64,000 bases of DNA from a virus (IMGVR_UViG_3300046507_000667:185348-249347); one strand, 5' to 3'. Shown: positions 1 to 8,882, counted from the first letter of the stretch. Notes: generated from the letters alone by a model not told the origin. Program-made: numbers and translations.

Positions 1-230
1 CCATCGGAGTCTGCATCGGCAAGGATGATGATTTTGTTGAACTTGAGCTTTTCAAGATTAAAGCTACTACCAGTATCACACTTAAGGATAGTAACAATAT
101 CGTCAATTTCATCATTATTTCGCGCTTTATGCGGTTCAAGTCCGAAGACATTTTTCGGCTTTCCTTTCAGTTTATATACTGCCTGAAAACGCTTATCACG
201 AGCATCCTTTACTGTACCGCCAGCCGAATC
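1..230 (-). CDS. DNA topoisomerase II large subunit, exon 2 (partial, runs off window)
   Basis: This is the second exon of the GyrB/T4 gp39-type topoisomerase subunit. The minus-strand reading starts DSAGGTVKDARDKR and continues to IILADADSDG at the window edge. DSAGG completes the TOPRIM motif EGDSAGG whose EG ends exon 1, and DADSDG is the second TOPRIM acidic motif, which binds the catalytic metal ions. The reading frame is open throughout. It is separated from exon 1 by a 1,050-nt group I intron; joining base 1281 to base 230 restores the codon phase exactly. The rest of the subunit lies outside the window. Confidence 0.93.
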
Positions 231-1280
231 CATATGTTAACCCTAGTATCGTTATTACTAAAGTATGTATGATTTAAATTTCTAAATCAATAATATCCCG
301 CTCATATAATTGCTTAATGATAAAAGCAGATGTCATCATTCCATGTAGAGAAGGAACTCGAATTACTTCAATTCCATGCTCTTTGCAAAGTTTAAACTTA
401 GTTTTGTCTCTATTCATTGTCTTTGGAAATTCAGCTTCTCTTCCTTGCTTGGAAATATAATGCTGTTCACCATCACATTCAATAGCTAAGTTGTACTCTG
501 GTAGGAAGAAATCAATCCTAAGACCAAATTCTAGCTTAAGCCAGTCAAAAGTCTTTTCTTCTTCATATACAATTTCAACTTCATCCAGTACTTCTTTAAC
601 TGCAATTGAAGTCTTTGATTTAGTTTGATTACATGGACACCTAGTACCATTATGAAATAAATCAGGACGAGTTTTCCAATCCTTTCCACAGGTCTTATGT
701 CTAAGTAATACATGAGTTTTGTTATTCACATAGCTACTAATTAAAGTATATTCATTTCCTGTCAAATCTTTTAGCTTTTGACTAAATTCTTCAGCAGTAT
801 AACTCCATGATCTATGTGTAGCACACTTGGGACAATTATTCGGTTTTGGTTTAAGAAAATCATAAGGAGACGTGGTTCCCCACTCATGCCCACACTTATT
901 GTGTTTGAGCATAATAGGATCATGATTCCGAATATACTGTCCTAGAACTGTATACTCTTTACCATATCGATCGCTAACTCGTTTACAAAATTCATCATGT
1001 GTAAGTTGTTTTGGCATTACAATTCTCAGTAGTAGAAACTAAGAATCTGTTACACAATCACCCTCTACCGATACATATCTCATGCTTTCACATGAGTTCA
1101 GATCATATCTTCATACTTAGTTTCAAGTATGTCTCCCGTTTCCCCTGCACTTGCAGAGTACGCCTTATGGCTGATCGTTGAACGTTCCTTTTTCAAGGCT
1201 TCGCTGCTGATTGTCCTCATCTTTACATGTTAGGAGTTTCCAGCAATTAGAGAGATTTAATGAGAGCAACTCGGCAGTTT
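231..1280 (-). mobile_element. Group I intron in the topoisomerase gene, carrying a homing endonuclease
   Basis: The intron starts after exon 1 GAGGGT and ends in a G (base 231), as group I introns do. P1: exon UGAGGGU pairs over 7 bp with the guide GCUCUCA (1261-1267), leaving the expected U.G pair at the splice site. P10: the first 8 bases of exon 2, GAUUCGGC, pair fully with intron GCCGAGUU (1268-1275) next to the guide. Core elements follow in order: P at 1233-1248 and Q at 1197-1214 (P4 TGCTG/CAGCA), R at 1171-1183 and S at 1101-1111 (P7 GATCA/TGATC). The endonuclease gene lies 3' of the core. Subgroup IA is likely but not proven. In-frame stops and absent splicing residues exclude an intein. 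Confidence 0.94.
274..1017 (-). CDS. EDxHD-type (Vsr-like) intron homing endonuclease
   Basis: This 247-aa protein is encoded inside the group I intron. Residues 8-65 and 77-130 are two copies of one DNA-binding repeat, each with Cys pairs of a zinc-ribbon type (C42, C62, C65; C110, C127, C129). The C-terminal nuclease domain carries RIDFFLP (D169) and IECDGEQHY (E180, D182, H186), the arrangement of EDxHD/Vsr-like homing nucleases such as I-Bth0305I. It presumably cuts intronless topoisomerase alleles near the EG/DSAGG junction. The frame is intact, so the element may still be mobile. Expression would come from the unspliced topoisomerase transcript. Confidence 0.88.
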   Translation of the reverse strand: MPKQLTHDEFCKRVSDRYGKEYTVLGQYIRNHDPIMLKHNKCGHEWGTTSPYDFLKPKPNNCPKCATHRSWSYTAEEFSQKLKDLTGNEYTLISSYVNNKTHVLLRHKTCGKDWKTRPDLFHNGTRCPCNQTKSKTSIAVKEVLDEVEIVYEEEKTFDWLKLEFGLRIDFFLPEYNLAIECDGEQHYISKQGREAEFPKTMNRDKTKFKLCKEHGIEVIRVPSLHGMMTSAFIIKQLYERDIIDLEI

Positions 1281-2618
1281 ACCCTCAACGAGATATAGCT
1301 CTGTACGTACACCGTCTTTTTCTTGACAATCTACGAACTTTGAGATATTGGAAAGTGACGTTACAAATGAACCACTTTCTTTCTTCACATTCTCAAGAGC
1401 ACGTTTCTGTGCTAGACGAGACTTAGCTGAAAGAGCAAACTTAGTCGCAAGGATTTTCATTTCCTTTGGACTATTATTCATCCACTCATCTAGCTTTGCA
1501 TTTGTATACGACAATACATGGCCCGCTACATCAGTATTGACAAGCTTCTGTTTAGTCTGTGATGAATATTTCGGATTGAATACGAATACTGATACTACTG
1601 CTTCAAGACCAACGAATACATCTTCATTGTCAATCTTTTCTTTCGTAAGATTCTTTTCACGAACGAATGCAGTTACTTTCTGACTCAATGACCGTTTGAA
1701 ACCAGTCACATGAGTACCACCTTCAGTAGTCTTAATAGTATTGGTAAATGACGTAATATTGTCACTTGCAAAACTATCATTCCAAGTTAAAGCAATTTCA
1801 ATCTTAGTATCATTAATAACTTCTGAGGCAAGAGATACAGGAGCAATGATACCTTTCTTACCTACTGCTTCGGCTAGGAAGTCAGCTACACCTTCCTTGA
1901 AGTTATGAATAATCGGCTTTTCTTGATGACAGCTATGATATTCAACTGTCAAGCCAGAATTAAGTTGTGCAACTTCACGGAGGAATTTGACAATTTCTTC
2001 TTCAATAGGTAAAGTACCTTCCTCAAAGAATTGAGGATTGAATTGGAAGTTGACACGAGTTGAAGACTTCTTATAACGCTTATCAGCTGGTAAAGTAACA
2101 TTTTTCGATACCTTTACCTTCTGCTCATAACCATTATTGAAGGTAATTTCACCCTTATCAGTTCCTCGTTGTGCTTCTACATAAAAGATTGCTGAAAGAG
2201 CATTAACACATGACGCACCAACACCATTTAGACCAGTAGAATATACTGTCTTCTTTTCAAAGTTACGACCAGCATGGAGCTTGCCAAAAATCTTTGATAG
2301 GGTATTGGAACCATCATCTTGCTTATCAAATGGAACACCTCGGCCATTATCATAGACAGAGAAGCTATAGTCATCATGCCGTGTAACAATGATAGCCGTT
2401 GCAAAACCTGCAAGAAATTCATCAACTGAGTTATTGATGATTTCTCGAATAGCTGTCAAATAACCTGCAGAGTCATTTGGACCAATATACATCTGTGGAC
2501 GTACTTGGACACATTCCGGAAATGGAAGTTCTTTAATGTCCTTACCAGTATAGTCATTTGCTACTTTAGTAGCTGCTGCAGCAATAGCCGTTTTTTCTAC
2601 AGACTTAGTACGAGCCAT
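1281..2618 (-). CDS. DNA topoisomerase II large subunit, exon 1 (GyrB/T4 gp39-like)
   Basis: 446 codons of a type IIA topoisomerase ATPase subunit. GHKL ATPase motifs are visible: REIINNSVDEF (Bergerat N box), YDNGRGVPF, and a glycine-rich stretch STGLNGVGASCVNALS. The transducer region has the QTKQKL motif that contacts ATP. The exon ends LYLVEG, the start of TOPRIM EGDSAGG; the next codons (KLPSCSH then stop) belong to the intron, so unspliced message would give a truncated protein. The subunit acts with a separate cutting subunit, not seen here, to relax phage DNA during replication. Start chosen at ATG 2618 with AAAGG upstream. Confidence 0.95.
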
Positions 2619-2770
2619 GAATTTCTACCTTTCAAATATTTATTTTAGCGAATCTGAAGTATAACTACCAAAATAATTAGGACTATAACAATCAGTTCTC
2701 TTTTGCGTTCACGGAGAGTTGTTAGTACCTTTTTGTTACCTTTTTGTGGCATCTTGAACCTATCCTATAT

Positions 2771-3181
2771 TTACTTACCATAGTAAATGTACTTCGGATT
2801 TACTATGAGGGATTCACGAGACATTTTTAGATGATATCCATTGACATATGATCCATCACCACTATAATTATGATCTGGGTAGATAGCTTTTTGAATTAGC
2901 CATTTACGAATAAAATCTGCTAATTCTCCACAATCATCAATAGGGAAAGGAAGCTCTAGAATACTTTTATTATGATGACTTAATTTGTATGGAGCTAAAT
3001 AAAGTAAATGATCTTTATTAGAAATTTCATCAGTACCGAATGAATATACAGTAAGTTTTTGTACTGTATGAAGTACAATGGCACAAGCACTTTCTAAAAC
3101 TTGAAAGTTATCTCCTTGAATATCAAGGATAGTCTGACCACCACTGCTATTCCAACTAAATTCTTTCTTATTCTTAATCAT
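2771..3181 (-). CDS. Hypothetical protein, 136 aa
   Basis: I do not recognise this protein. It is soluble, without membrane segments or obvious motifs, rich in Ser, Leu and Ile. It starts 3 nt after the stop of the upstream 162-aa gene, so the two are probably co-transcribed from the promoter at 3701-3710. Confidence 0.75.
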   Translation of the reverse strand: MIKNKKEFSWNSSGGQTILDIQGDNFQVLESACAIVLHTVQKLTVYSFGTDEISNKDHLLYLAPYKLSHHNKSILELPFPIDDCGELADFIRKWLIQKAIYPDHNYSGDGSYVNGYHLKMSRESLIVNPKYIYYGK

Positions 3182-3184
3182 TTA

Positions 3185-3673
3185 TTATTCCAAAGTATCT
3201 GAATTACTATTATCACCAAGCAACTTATTAATATTTACAAGATCTAGAATCTTCTTATAAGTTGTCTTAGCCATATATACTGCACATACTGCATCATCTT
3301 CAACAATACATGGCTCATCTTCCGGTACACAGAAAAATGCAAAGAAAGCCTTAACTCCACTACAGCTTGTAATTTCATTTGCTGGAATGAAACATGACTT
3401 CATCCATGATTGCCAATTGGTACACTCACAATTAGTAGGAACACCTGCAACCATGATTACATCATCCCAACTATTTACTTTAAGATGCTCTAAGGCATCT
3501 TTACAAATCAATGGTTCAGGTTCAACCAAGGCATCTTCTTGGTTTAGTCTAAAATATGGATATGGCGTATCAGTATCATCATTTGCAGGTCTAGCATAAA
3601 ATTCATCAGGGCCATCAGCACCAATGAACTCTTTTTCCTCATCAAGATTGTATTGCTTACCATAGATAGACAT
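3185..3673 (-). CDS. Hypothetical protein, 162 aa
   Basis: Acidic protein of unknown function, with a central cysteine-containing stretch (CECTNWQSWMKSC) and two further cysteines nearby (FFCVP, EPC). The start has a clear AGGAG ribosome-binding site. It is the first gene behind the promoter motif at 3701-3710 and is followed by a 136-aa gene 3 nt downstream. No family assignment is possible from motifs. Confidence 0.75.
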   Translation of the reverse strand: MSIYGKQYNLDEEKEFIGADGPDEFYARPANDDTDTPYPYFRLNQEDALVEPEPLICKDALEHLKVNSWDDVIMVAGVPTNCECTNWQSWMKSCFIPANEITSCSGVKAFFAFFCVPEDEPCIVEDDAVCAVYMAKTTYKKILDLVNINKLLGDNSNSDTLE

Positions 3674-3700
3674 TCAAAACTCCTAGATTTATTCAAATAT

Positions 3701-3710
3701 ATAATATATT
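3701..3710 (-). promoter_or_regulatory. Phage promoter motif (ATATATTAT core)
   Basis: Minus-strand AATATATTAT, 27 nt before the start of the 162-aa gene. One of about 19 copies of the recurring motif in this window. Confidence 0.6.
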
Positions 3711-3735
3711 TACAAAAAAGAAGTTAGATTTAGCT

Positions 3736-3769
3736 AATCCCCTATACCTTTTTACGGGTATAGGGGATT
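3736..3769 (-). terminator. Terminator hairpin, CCCCTATACC family
   Basis: Arms CCCCTATACC/GGTATAGGGG extended by AAT/ATT, just after the stop of the VWA gene; closes the MoxR/VWA operon. Confidence 0.8.
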
Positions 3770-3774
3770 TACTA

Positions 3775-5268
3775 TCAGATTACAAGTCCTCGACCATATG
3801 GACAATTCTGGATATTTCGTTCAAACCTCTCAGGTACCAACCAGAAGATATTCTGATTAGTCTTCTCTGGAAAGTCTGCTTCCATATCAGTCACTGCCAA
3901 TACTGGAAAACGATTACGAATCTTGTCAAGGTGTTCTAGCCATGATACAAAGCTAGTACCACCACCACCCTTAGTAGCTTTTTGGAGCTTTTCTACTGTG
4001 ATAGAATTCGTAATATCGAAGACTTCATAATGAGCAATTGCAGTATCAACTGCATAGTAATGAATACGATATGAATTGAACGATGCGACAATGCTCAATA
4101 CTTCTCGTACCGTCTCATGCAATTCTTCAAATCGACTACCTGAAGTATCGCACATGAATACGATCTCAATCGTATTAGACTTCATACTCTCAATGTAGAT
4201 TCCATGTGGTAAATAACGACGGTTTGGACGACGCGTTGCTTCTCGCTTGAACTCATTGATGATTGCTTGCTGAAGAATTTGAGTATAACGAACTCGGGAA
4301 TTACGTTTATCGTATTCTTTGACAATAAGCTCGGCACCACCGGAAAGTTTCTCTCCAGACATACGAGCATTCATCACTGCTTTACGAATCACATTATCCC
4401 ATTTACGCATTGCCTCTTTGAACTTTTCAGAGCTACCATTAAACATGTGCTCATGATTATCAAAGCTATCATCATCGCCGAAAGAATCTGAATCAGAATC
4501 TTCTTCACCGGGAGGTTTTTCTTTGATAAGTTCAGCGTAAACTTCTTCAGCCGACATTCCCCTGAATTTTTCATCAAGGCAACAGTCTTCTACAAGCTGA
4601 ATCAAATTCGATTTAGCTCGTGCATCATCTTTGAGAGAGATATTGATTGGATGATCAAGTGCAATATTGATCTTCCGAAAGCCTTTCTTGATTTTCCAAG
4701 TAAGCTTTCCAACTTCTTTTTCATCAATATCATCTTTCTTCAAGAGATCTTCTAGTTCTTTCTTTAGTTCTCGGAAAGCTTTAAAGATCGGACTAGTATT
4801 GACTCGTGCCATATGAAGCAGGGCACAATGTAATACTTCATGAAGATAGACAAAGATACGGTTAGGGGTTGAGATATTGGAGAAGAAATGCTCGTTCCAA
4901 ATGATATTTGTAAAGTCGGTAGCTGCTCGCATTCCCAAATATACTTCAACGATTTCTCCTGTATCTTGATTGTAAACTACATTGAAAGACCGAGTCTTTT
5001 CAAACTTAGTCTTCAATGCATCAAGCAAGATAGAATAAAATCGAAAATTGACTGTGATGATCAATTTGATTTTACTAATCAACTTATCCATTTCATCTTT
5101 AGATAAGAGGACAGGATACTTCTTTTCAAAAGCCTTAAATTCCTCTTCGAAATCTTTACGAAAGACTTCAGCATAAGGAATTTCTACAGATGCATAGGTA
5201 GGCTCTTTCTTCTCTTCTTTTACTTCATCTTGTACTTCTTCTTGTTCAACAACGTTGTCAAGATTCAT
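3775..5268 (-). CDS. VWA-like domain protein with HExxH metallopeptidase motif
   Basis: 497 aa. The N-terminal half contains YLHEVLHCALLH, an HExxH zinc-peptidase motif at residues 143-147; the C-terminal third contains FMCDTSGS (D373-S377), the DxSxS metal-binding site of von Willebrand A-like domains. A very acidic linker (about 254-272) lies between. This is the layout of the bacterial putative metallopeptidase/VWA proteins paired with MoxR ATPases, and the neighbour 2 nt upstream is such an ATPase. The pair probably remodels or matures a protein complex, but the target is unknown. Whether the peptidase is active cannot be judged here. Confidence 0.85.
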   Translation of the reverse strand: MNLDNVVEQEEVQDEVKEEKKEPTYASVEIPYAEVFRKDFEEEFKAFEKKYPVLLSKDEMDKLISKIKLIITVNFRFYSILLDALKTKFEKTRSFNVVYNQDTGEIVEVYLGMRAATDFTNIIWNEHFFSNISTPNRIFVYLHEVLHCALLHMARVNTSPIFKAFRELKKELEDLLKKDDIDEKEVGKLTWKIKKGFRKINIALDHPINISLKDDARAKSNLIQLVEDCCLDEKFRGMSAEEVYAELIKEKPPGEEDSDSDSFGDDDSFDNHEHMFNGSSEKFKEAMRKWDNVIRKAVMNARMSGEKLSGGAELIVKEYDKRNSRVRYTQILQQAIINEFKREATRRPNRRYLPHGIYIESMKSNTIEIVFMCDTSGSRFEELHETVREVLSIVASFNSYRIHYYAVDTAIAHYEVFDITNSITVEKLQKATKGGGGTSFVSWLEHLDKIRNRFPVLAVTDMEADFPEKTNQNIFWLVPERFERNIQNCPYGRGLVI

Positions 5269-5270
5269 TT

Positions 5271-6524
5271 TTAGATGGTAATTTCTTGTGCAGTAGTCTT
5301 GATCAAAGAGCAGAATTGCTGACCAAGTTCACTATTACGGATTTCTGGAGTACCAACAATTAGACCAGACAGTTTCGATCCTGTACCTTGATTTACATTC
5401 ATCCAGAATGCAATCTGGAATTCTACTGAACTAAATTGAGCAGTAAATAGAATATCAAGGAACTTCTTAAGAATCACTGTCGGAGTCTTAGTTGTGGTTA
5501 GATGAGCCTTAATACGTGATCCAAGAATATAACTGAATGCATAAACCTTTGTCGAATCTGTAAGATCAAAGTCATGACGATCATCCTTTGAATCATCAAA
5601 GATATTGTCGAGAGTCGGAAGCACATCAAGCAGACTATCAAGCATAGCAATGAATTGATGACCAACGGCATTACCAATAGCTGATGTGACAGTGATTTCA
5701 AGCATACGACGATCATAATCAGCTTGCTTGGAACCAAGATTGCGGTTTGCACCAAACTGAGTTACATCAATATCACCTTCCGTATGATATGGGAAGTTCT
5801 TGCTGATATAAACTTGAGGATCAAGCTTATACAGTTTTGTCATAATATTGAAGAACTTCATATCCCACAACATATCACTCAATGCTGTCCATGTACGACT
5901 GGAAGGAAATGCCACACCTTCATGATTACCATTAAGCAGGTCTTGATAGTTTTCCAAGAATGCTAGAAGTAGCGGATGAATGCCATAGTTATTAGCAAAC
6001 AACAACTTCCAGTGATCCAAATCCATAACCAATTCAGCATGAATCATCCGATTGGTAAGAGGACGTGGCATTGGGAAAGTCATACCGCCAGCTTCATCAG
6101 TATTACCTGCAAGAATGATGATAGTATTTTTGGGAAGAACATACTCATCAATCTTATGGTCAAGAACTAGCTGATATGCCGCCTTCTGTACTGATGGTTC
6201 AGCAAGATTTGCCTCATCAAGAAAGATAAGATAAGTTTCTTCTGAATCTGAAGGAGGCAGGAACTGAGGAGGGAATGTCTCAGTACGACCAGTCTTTTCA
6301 TTAGGGAATGTCAGACCACGAAGATCAATATTATCTTTAGTAGTTAGACGAATGTCAAGTACATTGCTACGCTTAACATTAAGACGATCGGCTAGCTCAC
6401 CAGCAATGATAGCACTCTTACCAACGCCAGCCAAGCCCCAAATCATTACAGCTTTGCCATACTTTGCTGCAAGTTCAATCAGGTCAATCATTTCAATGGG
6501 GTTGACTTTGACGATAGACGACAT
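5271..6524 (-). CDS. MoxR-type AAA+ ATPase
   Basis: 417 aa. Walker A is GLAGVGKS (residues 30-37) and Walker B is LIFLDEANL (about 97-105), with the sensor-like stretch IIILAGNTDEAGGM. This is the typical MoxR/BchI-like arrangement. The downstream VWA/metallopeptidase gene starts 2 nt after the stop, so the two proteins are almost certainly translated together and act together as a chaperone-like ATPase with a VWA effector. The start has AAGG upstream. I infer remodelling activity; no substrate is evident. Confidence 0.9.
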   Translation of the reverse strand: MSSIVKVNPIEMIDLIELAAKYGKAVMIWGLAGVGKSAIIAGELADRLNVKRSNVLDIRLTTKDNIDLRGLTFPNEKTGRTETFPPQFLPPSDSEETYLIFLDEANLAEPSVQKAAYQLVLDHKIDEYVLPKNTIIILAGNTDEAGGMTFPMPRPLTNRMIHAELVMDLDHWKLLFANNYGIHPLLLAFLENYQDLLNGNHEGVAFPSSRTWTALSDMLWDMKFFNIMTKLYKLDPQVYISKNFPYHTEGDIDVTQFGANRNLGSKQADYDRRMLEITVTSAIGNAVGHQFIAMLDSLLDVLPTLDNIFDDSKDDRHDFDLTDSTKVYAFSYILGSRIKAHLTTTKTPTVILKKFLDILFTAQFSSVEFQIAFWMNVNQGTGSKLSGLIVGTPEIRNSELGQQFCSLIKTTAQEITI

Positions 6525-6571
6525 TTGTATTACCTTTTATGTAATTAGAAAGGAAAAATAAAAATTGATTC

Positions 6572-6799
6572 TTAATAGATTACTGGATTCAAATGACCAC
6601 TAAGTGATCCAGTTTTCTCAATAGACTCTGCAAATACTGAAAGATCATCGATATACCGGCCATCATAATTTGTGGCAGCAATACCATCTTCAGACCGAGC
6701 ATAAACTTGGAAGATCTCACCTTTCTTATAGACACCATCGTCTTTTTGAAAACGTACTTTTTCACCGATAATGATTGTATTAAGGTCAGCAAGTTTCAC
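6572..6799 (-). CDS. Small hypothetical protein, 75 aa (GTG start)
   Basis: Small protein with a run of short beta-like segments (IIIGEKVRFQKDDGVYKKGEIFQVYA), reminiscent of SH3-like barrels of small phage proteins; no firm family. I place the start at GTG 6799 because GGAG lies 6 nt upstream; the longer frame would need a TTG start that overlaps this site. Promoter motif at 6863-6872. Confidence 0.65.
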   Translation of the reverse strand: MKLADLNTIIIGEKVRFQKDDGVYKKGEIFQVYARSEDGIAATNYDGRYIDDLSVFAESIEKTGSLSGHLNPVIY

Positions 6800-6862
6800 A
6801 GCATACTCCAATTTATTGAAATTAGGATATTATACAAAAACTATACTAAATATTTCATTAAA

Positions 6863-6872
6863 ATAATATATT
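6863..6872 (-). promoter_or_regulatory. Phage promoter motif (ATATATTAT core)
   Basis: Minus-strand AATATATTAT followed by TTTAATGAA, upstream of the 75-aa gene. Confidence 0.6.
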
Positions 6873-6975
6873 CATAATTTAGTTTTTATATTTTCTCATG
6901 CCAAACAATTACTTAGTAGTCCTTCACCCAAAAGGTGTTGGAGCAGTTTAATAAGCAATAACATCGGGGCTAGAA

Positions 6976-7299
6976 ATGGATTTGTCCTTGGGTAGAATCT
7001 TAGATGAACTCGTCAATGGTGGACATTCTGCCATTTTGTCGATCGTATTATTAATTGCCGTTATTCTTGGTAATGAAGTTCGTATTTTACGAAAGGAAAG
7101 ATCTTCCCTTTTAGAGCAACAGCTCGCCGATAAAGAAAGACATTTCAAGGCTCTTGATGATTTGAAACAGAGTACCATTGTAAGAAATGAAGAAATGTTG
7201 ACGAAATATCAGGAAGCTTTAAGTAACTCTAATAGAAATTCGGAAAAGGTAAAAGAGATGCTTTCTAACTTAATCATGTTTTTAACGTTGAAGAAATAA
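6976..7299 (+). CDS. Membrane-anchored coiled-coil protein upstream of lysis genes
   Basis: 107 aa. One hydrophobic segment (about residues 18-34, AILSIVLLIAVILG) is followed by the basic stretch RILRKER and then a long charged helix (about 40-95) with coiled-coil character. The basic residues directly after the membrane segment suggest the helix lies in the cytoplasm (N-out/C-in), which argues against a normal inner-membrane spanin, though position beside a holin and endolysin makes that the main alternative. It is the first gene of the plus-strand cassette and ends 12 nt before the PAS-domain gene. Confidence 0.72.
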   Translation: MDLSLGRILDELVNGGHSAILSIVLLIAVILGNEVRILRKERSSLLEQQLADKERHFKALDDLKQSTIVRNEEMLTKYQEALSNSNRNSEKVKEMLSNLIMFLTLKK

Positions 7300-7311
7300 G
7301 GATACCAATGT

Positions 7312-8337
7312 ATGAAATTACCAGACACGGTGTCCAAGGTCTTTGACTTAGTTCAAAGTTTTAAAAATAGGAATAAGAAAAAAATCGAGCCTATTGATTA
7401 TGATGCTTATATGGCAGACTTTCAACGGGAATTAGCAGCATCAGAGAGAAAAGTAGCTGAAAAGCTAGGAACTCAAAAGATATTGCAAGAATTCCATTCA
7501 GTCCATAAGCAAATTGACAATTTGGTTGAATATTTAGGGGAGTGTCTTGTTAATGTTGTAGACACTGAAAATATTCAGAGTGATGATGCCGCAGCAATGA
7601 ATATGCTGAATATTCTAAACTCATCGACCGACTCTATTATAGTTTGTGGCGTAAGTGGTACTATCATTTACGCTAATGCATTAGCTGAACGTCTTCTTCA
7701 AATGTCAGTATCAGAACTTCGTGGTTCTAAAATTACTGAACTATTTCCAGAACGACATGAAGATACATGCAACAGGCTAACCAACCGCCTAGCTGACATT
7801 TCTAAGCAGTTAACGACCAAATCCTTAGATATGTCTGACCAGAATGGTCGCCAAGTTACAATCGTCAACAAAGAAGGAATTGAAATTCCTGTATCAATTA
7901 AGGCATCTACAAACCGACTAAATGGTCAATCAGTTATTTGCTATGCAATTAATCAGATTCCAGTAGTTACCTCTATTATGAGGTCAGAAGCTAGATCTAT
8001 TGAGCAGATTATTAATTCAACTCCAACCAAAGATGGTCTTATTCTTATTAAAGAAGGTAAGATTGTTGGCATGAATGAAACACTACACACCAAACTCTGT
8101 AAAGATATTATGCTAGAGCAATTACGTTCTATGCATGTATTTTATTTATTTCCAAAGAATATTATCAAGGAAATAATGAAGGAGTTTAAGAACCGTTCAT
8201 TAAACACAGTAGTTGCTATTACGGCGGCTAAGGGTAAAATGAATGTAGTCTTGGATGAATACATGCTCAATGGTGATTATGTAAGACAAGTTAAGATTCT
8301 TAACTTAGTTGAACAAGATATTGATTTTGCTATTTAA
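7312..8337 (+). CDS. Tandem PAS-domain protein in the lysis operon
   Basis: 341 aa. After a helical N-terminus (about 1-85), residues 95-215 form a recognisable PAS domain: ILNSSTDSIIVCGVSGTIIY, then AERLLQMSVSEL, a LFPE turn and a beta-rich end. Residues 230-335 look like a second, weaker PAS copy (DGLILIKEGKIVGMNE). No kinase, GGDEF, HTH or other output domain follows, and no transmembrane segment is present, so it should act by protein contact. PAS domains usually sense redox state, ligands or light, or mediate dimerisation. Its place between a membrane-anchored coiled-coil protein and the holin suggests a role in lysis timing; that is inference. Confidence 0.82.
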   Translation: MKLPDTVSKVFDLVQSFKNRNKKKIEPIDYDAYMADFQRELAASERKVAEKLGTQKILQEFHSVHKQIDNLVEYLGECLVNVVDTENIQSDDAAAMNMLNILNSSTDSIIVCGVSGTIIYANALAERLLQMSVSELRGSKITELFPERHEDTCNRLTNRLADISKQLTTKSLDMSDQNGRQVTIVNKEGIEIPVSIKASTNRLNGQSVICYAINQIPVVTSIMRSEARSIEQIINSTPTKDGLILIKEGKIVGMNETLHTKLCKDIMLEQLRSMHVFYLFPKNIIKEIMKEFKNRSLNTVVAITAAKGKMNVVLDEYMLNGDYVRQVKILNLVEQDIDFAI

Positions 8338-8381
8338 TTAGCCCGCGCCGTAGTAACTAACTTCTCGTAAGGAAATCAAAA

Positions 8382-8753
8382 ATGGAAGATAATACAGGCT
8401 CAGTAGAAGTCGTTGAATCAAAGAGATCTTTTCTCGAAACACTTAAATCACAATTCCGTCTACCAGAGATTCAAATTAATTGGTGGAAAGAATTGATTTT
8501 TGCAGTTCCAGTAATCGCTCTAGTATGGGTTGCTCTCCATAATGATGCACCAGCATTTGCCGGTCTTCTAAATGGTGTAGCAGTTTCAGTAGGAAGCTTT
8601 TGGGTTGCTCATGTTGTTCGTAAGCTATTCATTCCTGAGTTTTCTATTACTCGCCTATATCTTAAAGCTGCTGAAGATCCACTCGCATCTGCTGTAACAC
8701 TCTTTGGTATCTTTTATATTACAGGTATCATTGTAGCTGCTGTACACCAGTAA
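8382..8753 (+). CDS. Holin-like protein with three membrane segments
   Basis: 123 aa. Three hydrophobic segments are visible at about residues 38-54, 60-81 and 100-120, after a charged cytoplasmic N-terminus. Size, topology and position directly before an exported lysozyme-like protein match phage holins, which permeabilise the inner membrane at the time of lysis. AAGGA lies upstream of the start. It is followed at once by a strong terminator (8763-8793), so the endolysin has separate transcription. Exact holin family not assigned. Confidence 0.75.
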   Translation: MEDNTGSVEVVESKRSFLETLKSQFRLPEIQINWWKELIFAVPVIALVWVALHNDAPAFAGLLNGVAVSVGSFWVAHVVRKLFIPEFSITRLYLKAAEDPLASAVTLFGIFYITGIIVAAVHQ

Positions 8754-8762
8754 TTTAGTATT

Positions 8763-8793
8763 CCCCTATACTCCTTAAAAGGGTGTATAGGGG
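8763..8793 (+). terminator. Terminator hairpin, CCCCTATAC family
   Basis: CCCCTATAC/GTATAGGGG stem immediately after the holin-like gene. Confidence 0.78.
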
Positions 8794-8853
8794 TTTACAA
8801 CTTATTGTAAAAAACTTCAGGAAACACTGGAGTAATGAGGGTTGACGGGGACA

Positions 8854-8882
8854 AACAAGTTCAAGTTAAATTTTTATGTAAG
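8854..8882 (+). promoter_or_regulatory. Possible host sigma-70-like promoter for the endolysin
   Basis: TTGACG (near 8842-8847) is followed 18 nt later by TTAAAT (near 8866-8871), about 22 nt before the endolysin start. No ATATATTAT motif is present here, unlike most operons. Weak evidence; coordinates approximate. Confidence 0.25.

Noticed and set aside
1257-1280. Reading topoisomerase exon 1 as a complete, truncated gene ending KLPSCSH
   Set aside because: The extra codons are intron sequence; removing 1280-231 restores EGDSAGG and the frame, with P1 and P10 pairings.
231-1280. Intein in place of intron
   Set aside because: The insert has stop codons in the topoisomerase frame, lacks intein splicing residues and has group I core elements.
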